The position numbers were made by a program, and so were the translations under genes. This document shows, piece by piece, positions 22,684 through 30,091 of a stretch of 32,301 nt of DNA. The stretch's first letter is position 1, and every line of letters begins with the position of its first letter. Origin of the DNA: Actinomycetota bacterium. GTDB lineage: Bacteria > Actinomycetota > Thermoleophilia > Gaiellales > Gaiellaceae. The DNA lies in contig JACCTQ010000070.1 of assembly GCA_013812265.1 (NCBI GenBank), positions 1 to 32,301 of the forward strand, in the 5' to 3' direction. The notes beneath the pieces were generated by a model. It did no database searches. It was not told the DNA's origin and was given only the letters and a program-made list of their open reading frames with translations.

Positions 22684-23280
22684 ATGGTGCTCGTCCTGCG
22701 AGCGATCGCCCGTCTGATCGCGCTCCTGCTCCTGCTCGCGCTTGCGCTGCTCGGCCTCGCCACTGCGATCTTCTCGATCCAGGGCGACACACGTGCGCTG
22801 AGCCTGCCGACGCTCGCCCGCCACTTCCAGCTCCCGCCGCTCCGCGAAGTTGTGGAGGACTTCCTCTCTCAGCTCGAGGCAGACGGGCCTGTGGCCTGGG
22901 TATCCGTGGGCGGAGGCGCCGCGGCGATCGCCCTCGGCACGCTGCTGCTCATCGGCGCGCTTGTGCCCCGGCGTGAGCGGCTCGCTGTGCTCGAGGAGAA
23001 TGGCACGGCACGCTTGGCTGCGAGGCGACGCCCGCTCGCGCAAATCGCCGGCGCTCTCGTCGAGCAGGTGCGCGGAGTAACCGACGAGCGGACGCGGGTG
23101 CGGCTGCGACGTGTCGGTCGGGGCGGGCAGCTGAAGGTCTCCGCCTACCATTCGCGCACCTTCCCCTCTACGGAGATCGAGCAGCGAGCTTCGGCGGCGG
23201 TGACGCCGCTCGCGGATGCGTTCTCGCTCAGGCTTCGCGTCCACGCCCGTCAGGGCGAAGGAAAGACGAGCGTCGATTAG
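22684..23280 (+). CDS. Two-TM membrane protein of the Asp23 operon (AmaP/DUF6286-like)
   Basis: A 198-aa protein with two hydrophobic helices (about residues 5-31, RAIARLIALLLLLALALLGL, and 74-96, GGGAAAIALGTLLLIGALVP) and a soluble C-terminal domain of ~100 residues. This is the architecture of AmaP/DUF6286 proteins that anchor Asp23 at the membrane in actinobacterial Asp23 clusters. ATG at 22684 lies immediately after the MITE-like repeat. The next gene follows directly at its stop. Family naming is by architecture and context. Confidence 0.75.
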   Translation: MVLVLRAIARLIALLLLLALALLGLATAIFSIQGDTRALSLPTLARHFQLPPLREVVEDFLSQLEADGPVAWVSVGGGAAAIALGTLLLIGALVPRRERLAVLEENGTARLAARRRPLAQIAGALVEQVRGVTDERTRVRLRRVGRGGQLKVSAYHSRTFPSTEIEQRASAAVTPLADAFSLRLRVHARQGEGKTSVD

Positions 23281-23886
23281 GTGTTTCGCCAGCGGATCCG
23301 CGCGCGCGTCTCAGGGGCCGTCTTCACCGGCAACCTCTTGGTGACCGCGGTCGGTCTTGCGCTCATCTGGTACGGCCTCATGGTTGTGCTGCTCGCGTTC
23401 AAGTCGTCGCCGGGCTTCGTCAACGACATCAGCGGTTATCGAACCGTCTACGACTACTTCGCGGGCCTGGAGCCGAGTGACATTACCGCTCGGGTGAGAC
23501 TGATCGCCGGCCTCGCTGGATTGGCAGCGTTCGTCGTGCTCGGCATTCTGGCGTGGAAGCACCTGCCACGCCCCTATCTCGCTCGCAGCGAACTCCTACT
23601 CGGCGAAGACGAACGTGGGACAGTCATCGTCGAGCCGCGCGCGGTCGAGCGTGCGGTTGAGATGGCGGCGCGCGAGCATCCAGCGGTCAGCGAGTCCGCC
23701 GGCCGCTACGGTATCGACGGGGTCGCCGTCAATGTGCACGTCGAACGAGGGACTGACCTAGCCGAGACGCTCCGAGACGTCGATCGCCGCGTGCGCGAAG
23801 CGCTCGGGCGTCATGACCTTCCCAGCTTACCGGTCAGCGTGACGCTTACCGGCTTCGACAGACGACACCGAAGGGAGCTCAATTGA
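23281..23886 (+). CDS. Two-TM membrane protein with Asp23-like tail (AmaP/DUF6286-like)
   Basis: A 201-aa protein. Helices at about 18-41 (TGNLLVTAVGLALIWYGLMV) and 73-92 (IAGLAGLAAFVVLGILAW) flank an extracytoplasmic loop; the C-terminal ~110 residues (VEPRAVERAVEMAAREHPAV, VAVNVHVERGTDLAETLRDV, LPVSVTLTGFD) follow the strand-helix-strand pattern of AmaP/DUF6286 domains. GTG at 23281 directly follows the preceding stop. The two paralogous membrane proteins probably form a membrane platform for the Asp23 proteins. Confidence 0.75.
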   Translation: MFRQRIRARVSGAVFTGNLLVTAVGLALIWYGLMVVLLAFKSSPGFVNDISGYRTVYDYFAGLEPSDITARVRLIAGLAGLAAFVVLGILAWKHLPRPYLARSELLLGEDERGTVIVEPRAVERAVEMAAREHPAVSESAGRYGIDGVAVNVHVERGTDLAETLRDVDRRVREALGRHDLPSLPVSVTLTGFDRRHRRELN

Positions 23887-24110
23887 CCATTTCATCCAAG
23901 CAGTTCGCCGCCGTGCTCGGTTTCGCGTTCGTGACCGTCTGGATCACGCTCGGCTTCGGGTGGGCCGTGCTGTGCCTGATCGGGGCGCTCGTCTTCTACC
24001 TCGCCGCGGTTCTCATCGAGCGGGCGATGCAGTCGACTGACTTCGTCACGTTAGTGCGCACCTGGGGAAGTGCGCAGACGCCGCCCCCTCCGCGGGCAGG
24101 CGTCCGCTGA
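23883..24110 (+). CDS. Small membrane protein of the Asp23 operon (DUF2273-like)
   Basis: A 75-aa protein with two closely spaced hydrophobic helices (about 7-25, FAAVLGFAFVTVWITLGFG, and 27-47, AVLCLIGALVFYLAAVLIER) and a short cytoplasmic tail, the pattern of DUF2273 proteins that recur in Asp23 operons. TTG at 23883 overlaps the upstream stop (TTGA), which decides the start. It is the last gene of the operon and convergent with the M28 peptidase 11 bp away. Confidence 0.72.
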   Translation: MTISSKQFAAVLGFAFVTVWITLGFGWAVLCLIGALVFYLAAVLIERAMQSTDFVTLVRTWGSAQTPPPPRAGVR

Positions 24111-24121
24111 GCGGGGCGGCG

Positions 24122-25051
24122 CTAGAGCTTCCGAAGCAGCTCGATCATGGTCTCACCGACGATGTCCAGGCTTCGCTCCGAGACGGCCGTCAGGTTGTCG
24201 CACGGACGGTGAAAGCACGGAAACGCGAAATCGATCAAGTCGATGGCCGGCACGCCTGCACGCTGAAACGGGACATGGTCGTCCAGCACGAATAGTTCAC
24301 TTGTACCGGAGAAGTAACGGCCCGTCCCGAGACGCCGCGCTGCCGCTCGGAGGCTCGCGTAGAGCTGTTCGTCCGAACCACGCTCGCGCGGGAGCGCGAG
24401 GTCCCTGTCTCCCACGAAGTCGAGGAGAATCATTGCCTCTGCGTGGCGCAGCGCCCGGCTCGCGATCTTGCTCCCACGGAGACCTCGAAGCTCGAACTCG
24501 GCATCCGGCGTTCCGCGCGGACTCTCCTCGCCGTCGAAGAAGGCAAAGACGAGCGTCGGGCGCACGTCGCCGGGCCGAAAGCTGCGCGCGAGTTGCAAGA
24601 GCACGGCGGTTCCGGACGCCCCGTCGTTCGCGCCGAGGAAGCCGGGCAGGTCTTTCGTGTCGTAATGGGCTCCGACGACGACCACACGGCCCGGTTGGCG
24701 CCCCCGCACTGTGCCGATCACATTGCGCAGCCCGCCGGGCACGGGCTGGTAGCTCCCATTGGGGAGTTCCGCGCGGAGCCTGGCTGCGAGCCTCTTGGAT
24801 GCCCGCGACCCTGCCGGCCGCGGGCCGAGCTGCACTTGCCAGCGCAAGAACCGGAACGCTCGGCCTGCGTCGAAGCGATTTGCGGCGAGATTCCGGGTGG
24901 GCCCCGCCGTGCGCGTGCTCGGCTCGTCGGACCCGGCGAGTCGGGTGCCCGCGAGCGCCGCGCCCGCGGCAGCGAGCGCCGCAATCGCGACCAGAGTGCT
25001 GCGTCGTGCCGACCGAGTCCGGCCGCTCGCCGAGGAGCCATACCGATTCAC
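24122..25051 (-). CDS. M28-family metallopeptidase, membrane-anchored or secreted
   Basis: A 309-aa zinc peptidase. A basic N-terminus and hydrophobic segment (RRSTLVAIAALAAAGAALAG, about residues 14-35) form a signal peptide or anchor. The M28 core shows VVVVGAHYDTKDLPGFLGAN DGASG (metal-binding His and Asp), FAFFDGEE (catalytic Glu pair), LLDFVGDRD and, near the C-terminus, FPCFHRPCDNLTAVS, where the last His ligand sits. The pattern resembles glutaminyl-cyclase-like M28 proteins as well as aminopeptidases, so the exact activity is open. GTG at 25051 was chosen because it overlaps the upstream stop and directly precedes the leader; the frame extends to 25198 but inside the CGNR gene. Confidence 0.85.
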   Translation of the reverse strand: MNRYGSSASGRTRSARRSTLVAIAALAAAGAALAGTRLAGSDEPSTRTAGPTRNLAANRFDAGRAFRFLRWQVQLGPRPAGSRASKRLAARLRAELPNGSYQPVPGGLRNVIGTVRGRQPGRVVVVGAHYDTKDLPGFLGANDGASGTAVLLQLARSFRPGDVRPTLVFAFFDGEESPRGTPDAEFELRGLRGSKIASRALRHAEAMILLDFVGDRDLALPRERGSDEQLYASLRAAARRLGTGRYFSGTSELFVLDDHVPFQRAGVPAIDLIDFAFPCFHRPCDNLTAVSERSLDIVGETMIELLRKL

Positions 25052-25632
25052 GGTGTCGATTGCAGCACGCCCGGCGAGTCTAGTCCGCGGTAGCGGCGAA
25101 TCTTGGTTCGGTTCCCGCAGACGGACATCGCGCACCATGTGCTGGAGCGGTTCTTCGACCTGTCGTAGAAGACCCAGCGGCAGATGTCGCGGCGGCACGC
25201 CTTGAGCCGCTGCCAGCTTCCGTCCGCCATGGCGGTGAAAGCCACGGCGACAATGCGGCCGAGTGCCCCGTCAAGACCGGTCGCCTGGGGGACCAGCGTC
25301 GCCCCGCCATCCTCGTGAAACTGGATGGAGAGCTGACCCGCTCCGGCCGATCGCCCGAGTACATCGAGCGCCCTTCGCCCTAAGCGGCCTCGGTTGTTAG
25401 CGAGGAGCAGCTCACGGAGGGCCTCGCGGAGTTGCACGGCCGCCTGAAGGTGCCCATCGCCGAGACCCGAAAGCGGCTTCTCCGTCACCCCGATGCGGCG
25501 GAGGACCCTCGCCAGCTCTGCCGGGGCGGAAAGCTCGTCCCCGCCGTTCTCGATGTCCCGCGTGTTGACGAACTGTTGAACGAGTCGAAGCGGCTGTGGC
25601 GCCGGCTGCCGGTCGCCCGGATCAGGAAACAC
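25048..25632 (-). CDS. CGNR zinc-finger protein (ABATE domain), putative regulator
   Basis: A 194-aa protein with the N-terminal ABATE-like stress-associated domain (VQQFVNTRDIENGGDELSAP, AAVQLREALRELLLANNRG) and a C-terminal CGNR zinc finger: C-x4-C in KACRRDICRWVFYDRSKN, then WCAMSVCGNRTKIRRYR. Such proteins are common in actinobacteria and thought to be transcription regulators. GTG at 25632 is the first plausible start. Its stop overlaps the M28 peptidase start by 4 nt, so the two are translationally coupled. Confidence 0.87.
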   Translation of the reverse strand: MFPDPGDRQPAPQPLRLVQQFVNTRDIENGGDELSAPAELARVLRRIGVTEKPLSGLGDGHLQAAVQLREALRELLLANNRGRLGRRALDVLGRSAGAGQLSIQFHEDGGATLVPQATGLDGALGRIVAVAFTAMADGSWQRLKACRRDICRWVFYDRSKNRSSTWCAMSVCGNRTKIRRYRGLDSPGVLQSTP

Positions 25633-25679
25633 CTCGCCAGTGTAACCGATGAAAGTATTTTGCTAGTGTCGTTGCGAAT

Positions 25680-26453
25680 ATGCGGGCGACTCGCATACCC
25701 GAGCGAGGGCGGCTGGTTCCCGCCTCTCCCCGGGGCCGTCGGAGAGCGTGCAGGATCGCTGTCGCCGGTCTGGGCCTCGGGCTCGCCGTCTGGTTGCTGT
25801 CTCTCGTTCCGGACTCCGAGCTGCACGGCCTCGAGCCATCCGACGATCCCGGGTACGTCGTCCGCGAACCGCCCACCGTGGCGCTTCGGGCCCGCGAGCG
25901 GCGGAAGATCAATGAAACCCTCGACCGCTTCGTCTACGCCGCTGTCCGCAGGCGGGATCCCGGATCGGCCTACGGGCTCGCGGCGCCGCGTCTTCGCACG
26001 GCCGCCTCGCGGGCGGACTGGCAGCGTGGAGACATCCCCGTGTATGCCTATCCCGCTCGCGGTCGCCGCTTCCACGACTGGCTACTTCAGTATTCGTACT
26101 CCAACCTGGTCGGGTTGGACCTCATCCTTCAACCCGACCGCCAAGCGAGGACGGGCGCCGTCGTCTTCGCCGTCGAGTTGCGGCGGATTCGAGGCCGCTG
26201 GCTCGTGGAGGCATTCGACCCGTCCGCCACCTTCGCACCGGTTGACGAGCCGCCGCGAATGGCCGCCCAGCCCGATTTCGCACCTGGGACGGGGAGTGTC
26301 GATCCCGCTGAGAAGCCGCGCATCGCGGCGTTCTGGTTCGTAGTCTTGCTCGTCATGCTCGTCGCGCTGCCTCTTCTACTCCTCGCCGGAATCCTCGGCA
26401 GGGAACGACTCCGCCAACGCCGAGCGGCTCATCAGGAGGCGTCGGTTCCCTAG
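25680..26453 (+). CDS. Unknown protein with two transmembrane helices
   Basis: A 257-aa protein. An N-terminal basic stretch leads to a helix at about 26-43 (AVAGLGLGLAVWLLSLVP); a ~175-residue extracytoplasmic domain follows (ETLDRFVYAAVRRRDPGSAY, LQYSYSNLVGLDLILQPDRQ, TGAVVFAVELRRIRGRWLVE), then a second helix at ~218-241 (AAFWFVVLLVMLVALPLLLL) and a short basic tail. The middle domain has the flavour of an NTF2/Mce-like accessory fold but I do not recognise a family. ATG at 25680. Its TAG shares the sequence CTAG with the stop of the convergent next gene. Confidence 0.7.
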   Translation: MRATRIPERGRLVPASPRGRRRACRIAVAGLGLGLAVWLLSLVPDSELHGLEPSDDPGYVVREPPTVALRARERRKINETLDRFVYAAVRRRDPGSAYGLAAPRLRTAASRADWQRGDIPVYAYPARGRRFHDWLLQYSYSNLVGLDLILQPDRQARTGAVVFAVELRRIRGRWLVEAFDPSATFAPVDEPPRMAAQPDFAPGTGSVDPAEKPRIAAFWFVVLLVMLVALPLLLLAGILGRERLRQRRAAHQEASVP

Positions 26454-27787
26454 TCCCCTCCGCCGAAGTCTCCGCCTCCGAAGTCTCCTCCGCCGAAGTC
26501 TCCTCCGCCGAAGTCCCCTCCGAAGTCTCCGCCTCCGAGATCGTCGCCGCCGAAGTCTCCGCCTCCGGAGTCACCCGAATCGAACCCTCCGGGTTCGGCC
26601 CCCGCTGCTCCGGGGAACATGAGGCCGCCTCCGAGCATCGACCCGATGAGCAAACCCGGAAGGAGCCCGCCGCTCATGCCGCCGAAGTAGCCTCCCGCCC
26701 ACGGGCCGTAGGACGCCGGCGCATTCCAGTACGGCGTCGCCCGGCCACCGACCATTACCTCCCTGGCTGCCGGCTCGAGGCCTCGCTCCACACGCTGCGC
26801 GTCAGCTTCACACGCCGGCACCAGGCGCAGGGCGCCATCGGGGGGAGACCATTCGACGTCCCGATCGGAGGGGCCGTGGCGCGGGTCGAAGAAGCAGGGC
26901 GGCCGCCGCTCAGGTGGTTCTTTCCCCTCGAGGCGCGCCTTCGCCGAGGTCATGGCGAATCTTCCTTCCTCGACCGCTGCGGTGACCGCCTCGAGGTCCT
27001 CGGGAGCCCGCGCCCGGTCGAGCGCCTGATCCGCCCGCTCGTAGCACTGAAGCGCGCGGCCGTAGTCCTCCTTCGCCGCCGGGCTCGTGCCCGGCATCTC
27101 CACATCGAGGTCGAGCTCGCGAATGTCCTCCGTCAGCGCGAGTAGATCTTCCTGGGCTGCCTGGCGCACAGGCGCGAACTCCTCTCGCCGCCGGCGCCGC
27201 TTACGAAAGGCATGGAGCCCGATCGCACCGGCGGCTACGGCAGCGATCAACGCCAGGATGCCGCCTCCTCCACCGGGTGACCCGTCGTCCCCTGATTCGC
27301 CTTCGCTTCCGGATCTCCCGGCCGATCTCTCCGCCTCCACCCGGCCGATGAAGTCGAGAAGCGTGGCCGTCACTCCCGCGCCCCGGTTCTCACGCAGGGC
27401 CTCGTTCGCGAGCTCACGCACCTGGAAGTCGGTGCCGCCCGCCCGAAACTCGCGACCGACGACGACGGCGTACGTGCCGCGGCGACGAAGCTCCTGGACG
27501 AGCGCCCGCAGAACTCCGGCGGTGTCGCCACCTGCCTCGTTGCGCGCCTCGGCGGGAAGAATGGCGATGTACATCGGCCCGCCGCCGGGCTCTGCGATCC
27601 GCGCCCGCACCCGCTCCGCCTCCGCCGGAGAGATCGCCTCCTCCACAGCGGCATCCACATAGACGGGGTCATTTCTCAAAGCGGTGACAGCTCGAGTCAG
27701 AATCTCGGCGGCCATGGCCGGAGACGCGTGGAGGGCCACTCCGACGAGGAGCGCGCACGCGGCTGCCCAAAAAATGCGAACGCTCAC
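26450..27787 (-). CDS. Secreted/membrane protein with Gly-Asp-Phe repeat tail
   Basis: A 445-aa protein. Signal peptide at 1-26 (IFWAAACALLVGVALHASPAMA). Residues ~27-150 form an alpha/beta domain (YVDAAVEEAISPAEAERVRA, MYIAILPAEARNEAGG, TYAVVVGREFRAGG) reminiscent of the TPM/YgcG fold. After a Ser/Gly linker there is a helix (ILALIAAVAAGAIGLHAF, ~176-193) with a basic stop-transfer, then a helical cytoplasmic domain ~200-345, a Gly-rich hydrophobic patch and a tail of DFGGG units. ATG at 27787. The tail resembles that of YgcG-type proteins, which end in Gly/Ser-rich sequence. Function unknown. Confidence 0.75.
   Translation of the reverse strand: MSVRIFWAAACALLVGVALHASPAMAAEILTRAVTALRNDPVYVDAAVEEAISPAEAERVRARIAEPGGGPMYIAILPAEARNEAGGDTAGVLRALVQELRRRGTYAVVVGREFRAGGTDFQVRELANEALRENRGAGVTATLLDFIGRVEAERSAGRSGSEGESGDDGSPGGGGGILALIAAVAAGAIGLHAFRKRRRRREEFAPVRQAAQEDLLALTEDIRELDLDVEMPGTSPAAKEDYGRALQCYERADQALDRARAPEDLEAVTAAVEEGRFAMTSAKARLEGKEPPERRPPCFFDPRHGPSDRDVEWSPPDGALRLVPACEADAQRVERGLEPAAREVMVGGRATPYWNAPASYGPWAGGYFGGMSGGLLPGLLIGSMLGGGLMFPGAAGAEPGGFDSGDSGGGDFGGDDLGGGDFGGDFGGGDFGGGDFGGGDFGGGD
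26454..26574. repeat. Short tandem repeats coding the GGGDFGG tail
   Basis: Repeating ~15-bp units of the type TCCGCCGAAGTCTCC on the plus strand encode DFGGG/DFGGD units at the C-terminus of the minus-strand protein. Units vary by insertion or loss, typical of slippage-prone DNA. Confidence 0.75.
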
Positions 27788-27858
27788 AGTGCTTCGTTAC
27801 CCGGCCCGACACACGTGGAAACGGCGTTCACATCCATGAGCGGAGCGGGAGCCGCGAA

Positions 27859-27951
27859 CTAGAGGGCGGTGTGCGCCCGACGGGCCAGTCAGGTCGTACG
27901 GGCTCTGCGACTGAGTGCATCACCCGTGATCGGGCGCACACGACCCTCTAG
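27859..27951. repeat. 93-bp MITE-like inverted repeat bordered by CTAG
   Basis: CTAGAGGGCGGTGTGCGCCC and two further bases (27859-27880) face an inverted copy at 27930-27951 with 20 of 22 matches. CTAG at both ends fits TA/CTAG-targeting elements. It sits in the divergent promoter region between the repeat-tail gene and the CAP gene. No gene is inside. Confidence 0.65.
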
Positions 27952-28044
27952 CAGCGGCAAAAGCGGGAGCCGAATAGTAGCGCTTTTGGGGCGAAATTTG
28001 TAGGGCGGCGGGCCGGCGGTCGCCACGGCTACAGTTCTTCTCGG

Positions 28045-28602
28045 GTGAGGCCCTACTCTCGGCTCGTCTCGCTGGGGGCGCTCTGCGCCTTCGCTGGCGC
28101 ACAGGTCGTTGCGCTTCCGGCAGCCTCCGCAGCTCCGCGCTCAGCCGCGTTGCCCGCCTTTGCGTCCGCGTCCTCCCTCCGGGCTACCCAGGTGCTCGCC
28201 GAGGTCAACGCGGTCCGTCTTCGGCGGGGCATCCCGACGCTCGCGAGCTCGCCTGATTTGCGGAGAGCGGCCCAATTCCATTCGCGCGAGATGGGTCGCA
28301 AGGGTTTCTTCAGCCACGCGTCTGCGGATGGAACCTCGTTCTCCAAGCGCGTTCGCCGCTTCTACAGGTCCGACGGTCACCGGCGGTGGGCCGCCGGCGA
28401 GAACCTGCTCTGGGCCCGGGACGACATCGGCGCCGGCTCAGCAGTGGCAATGTGGATGAAAAGCTCAGGCCACCGCGCCAACCTCCTGTCGCACCGCTGG
28501 ATCGAGGTCGGTATCGCCGTCGTTCGGCAACCTCGAGCTCGTGGCGTCTTCCGCCGCAACGACGTCGTGATCGTCACGGCCGACTTCGGCGCTCGCGAAT
28601 AA
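28045..28602 (+). CDS. Secreted CAP-domain (SCP/PR-1-like) protein
   Basis: A 185-aa secreted protein. Signal peptide at about 1-29 (SLGALCAFAGAQVVALPAASA) and a single CAP domain: VLAEVNAVRLRRGIPTLASS, RRAAQFHSREMGRKGFFSHA SADGTSF, WAAGENLLWARDD, MKSSGHRANLLSHRWIEVGI, including the conserved His residues of the CAP cavity. Bacterial CAP (YkwD-like) proteins are extracellular with largely unknown activity. GTG at 28045 opens the leader. The 257-bp divergent upstream region contains a MITE-like repeat. Confidence 0.9.
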   Translation: MRPYSRLVSLGALCAFAGAQVVALPAASAAPRSAALPAFASASSLRATQVLAEVNAVRLRRGIPTLASSPDLRRAAQFHSREMGRKGFFSHASADGTSFSKRVRRFYRSDGHRRWAAGENLLWARDDIGAGSAVAMWMKSSGHRANLLSHRWIEVGIAVVRQPRARGVFRRNDVVIVTADFGARE

Positions 28603-28693
28603 AAGCGAGCCGAGCGCTGGCCCGGGAGAACCGGAGCCCGCCCCGCTGGACGAGCTCCGGTTAGTGCGTGATCCGCGCGGCAGTCACCCCCTA

Positions 28694-28727
28694 TAGAGGT
28701 TTGACCTGTTTTCCGGTCAAACCTCTA
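28694..28727. terminator. Perfect 13-bp hairpin between convergent genes
   Basis: TAGAGGTTTGACC (28694-28706) pairs with GGTCAAACCTCTA (28715-28727) around an 8-nt loop TGTTTTCC. The right arm contains the stop codon of the minus-strand gene. It is probably a bidirectional terminator for that gene and the CAP gene. Confidence 0.75.
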
Positions 28728-28955
28728 GTAGCCGGGCGGCGGAGCCTCGTCGACGTACGTCGTCCTGCGCCGCGAGAAAGCGCCGGGCCCACCCCACGAC
28801 GACCAGAAAAGCAGTGAAAGCAGCAGTCCAACGAGCCCGACGATCATCAGAATCACGCCGACGACGTTGACGTCGACGCCCGATACCTCTGCCGTCACGG
28901 CCCACGTGAGAATGGCGCCGATGGCGATCAAGAACAAGCTGACTCCAAGTCCCAT
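28725..28955 (-). CDS. Small two-TM protein, DUF6458-like
   Basis: A 76-aa membrane protein: helix 1 at 1-22 (MGLGVSLFLIAIGAILTWAV), short VSGVDVNVV segment, helix 2 at ~30-50 (VVGVILMIVGLVGLLLSLLF) and a basic cytoplasmic tail ending PPPGY. This is the pattern of the DUF6458 proteins of actinobacteria; function unknown. The start ATG at 28955 has a good ribosome-binding site (AGGGAGG about 7 nt before); the frame is open upstream but only this start begins at the conserved helix. Confidence 0.85.
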   Translation of the reverse strand: MGLGVSLFLIAIGAILTWAVTAEVSGVDVNVVGVILMIVGLVGLLLSLLFWSSWGGPGAFSRRRTTYVDEAPPPGY

Positions 28956-29056
28956 TCGATCCTCCCTTGTGTAGGGCTGGCGTACCCGTTTCGAGCGGCC
29001 GCTAATCGCCGCCTCACCTAGCGGCGCGGCCTCTTCTTTCAGTAGGCTCGCCTTCG

Positions 29057-30091
29057 GTGCGCAGGGGAGCAATCCTTTCTCTCGTCGCGATCGGCCTGAT
29101 CGTCGGCGCCGCGGTCACTGCAGTCGCCGTCCTCGTCGACTGGCTGCCTGAGCAGGCGTCCAAGGAGCGAGAACGGATCGACTTCGTTTTCTGGTTCACG
29201 ACCGCGATCTGCATCGCCATCTTCGCTCTGGTGGCAGCCGTGATGCTGTACGCGGTGGTCAAGTTCCGGGCGCGACCGGACGACGACTCCGACGGTCGCC
29301 CCATCCACGGTCATACCGGGCTGGAGATCGCCTGGACGGCGGTACCGGCCGTGCTCGTTACTGGCATCGCGATCGTCAGCACGGTTGCCCTGGCCCAGAA
29401 CGACCGTTCGTCTGGGACGCCGATGTCGATCGAGGTGACCGCGCGTCAGTTCGCCTGGAGCTTCAAGTACCTGGATGAGCAAGACCTGACGTCGACCACA
29501 CTCCGTTTGCCTGTGGATCAACCGGTCAAGCTCACCCTCAAGGCATCCGACGTGATCCATTCGTTCTGGGTGAAGGAGTTCGGCCAGAAGCAGGACGCCG
29601 TTCCCGGCATGGTCACGACGCTCCGGATCACGCCGACGAAGGTCGGGAGGTTCTCGGTCATCTGCACGGAGCTCTGCGGTCTCGGGCACGCTTTCATGCG
29701 CTCGAAGGCGGTCGTGATGGAGCGGGCACAGTACGAGCAATGGATCTCGGAACAACGGCAGGCGCTAAACGGATCCCCGGGGCAGGCCGGGAAGGCGGTG
29801 TTCGCCCAGAACAGCTGTGGCGGGTGCCACACGTTCACGCCGGCCGGCTCGAAGTCGGAGGTTGGGCCGAATCTCGACCGGCTGGCCGCCCAGGCAAAGG
29901 GGCCGGGTCAGCCGCTCGAGCAATTCGTCCGGGAATCGATCGTGAAGCCGGACGCCTACGTCGAGCGGGGATTCTCCGCCGACCTGATGCCCGAGACGTA
30001 CGATCAGCTGCCAAAGGACCAGCTCGACGCCCTCGTGCAGTATCTGACCTCTCCAGCTTCGCCGAAGAAGTCTAAGAAGGAAGGACGATGA
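29057..30091 (+). CDS. ctaC: Cytochrome c oxidase subunit II with fused cytochrome c (caa3 type)
   Basis: A 344-aa subunit carrying electrons from cytochrome c to the oxidase. Leader/TM at about 5-30, second TM about 45-68 and third about 92-110. The CuA domain has DVIHSFWVKEFG and CTELCGLGHAFM (His, two Cys, Glu, His and Met ligands complete). A C-terminal cytochrome c domain follows with heme motif CGGCH (NSCGGCHTF, about residue 254) and a distal Met candidate in FSADLMPETYDQL. The fusion defines the caa3 type. GTG at 29057 is the start. Its stop overlaps ctaD (ATGA), so both are coupled. Confidence 0.95.
   Translation: MRRGAILSLVAIGLIVGAAVTAVAVLVDWLPEQASKERERIDFVFWFTTAICIAIFALVAAVMLYAVVKFRARPDDDSDGRPIHGHTGLEIAWTAVPAVLVTGIAIVSTVALAQNDRSSGTPMSIEVTARQFAWSFKYLDEQDLTSTTLRLPVDQPVKLTLKASDVIHSFWVKEFGQKQDAVPGMVTTLRITPTKVGRFSVICTELCGLGHAFMRSKAVVMERAQYEQWISEQRQALNGSPGQAGKAVFAQNSCGGCHTFTPAGSKSEVGPNLDRLAAQAKGPGQPLEQFVRESIVKPDAYVERGFSADLMPETYDQLPKDQLDALVQYLTSPASPKKSKKEGR

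Noticed and set aside
22516..23244. 242-aa minus-strand frame across the Asp23 operon
   Set aside because: Antisense to two membrane-protein genes and the MITE-like repeat, with biased composition and no motif.
24070..25083. 337-aa plus-strand frame
   Set aside because: Antisense to the M28 peptidase, which has complete motifs; this frame is Arg/Ser-rich without homology features.
28694..28727. GTTTGACC/GGTCAAAC in this hairpin as part of the integrase arm system
   Set aside because: It lies 9 kb outside the element in an inverted arrangement between convergent genes, so a terminator explains it better.
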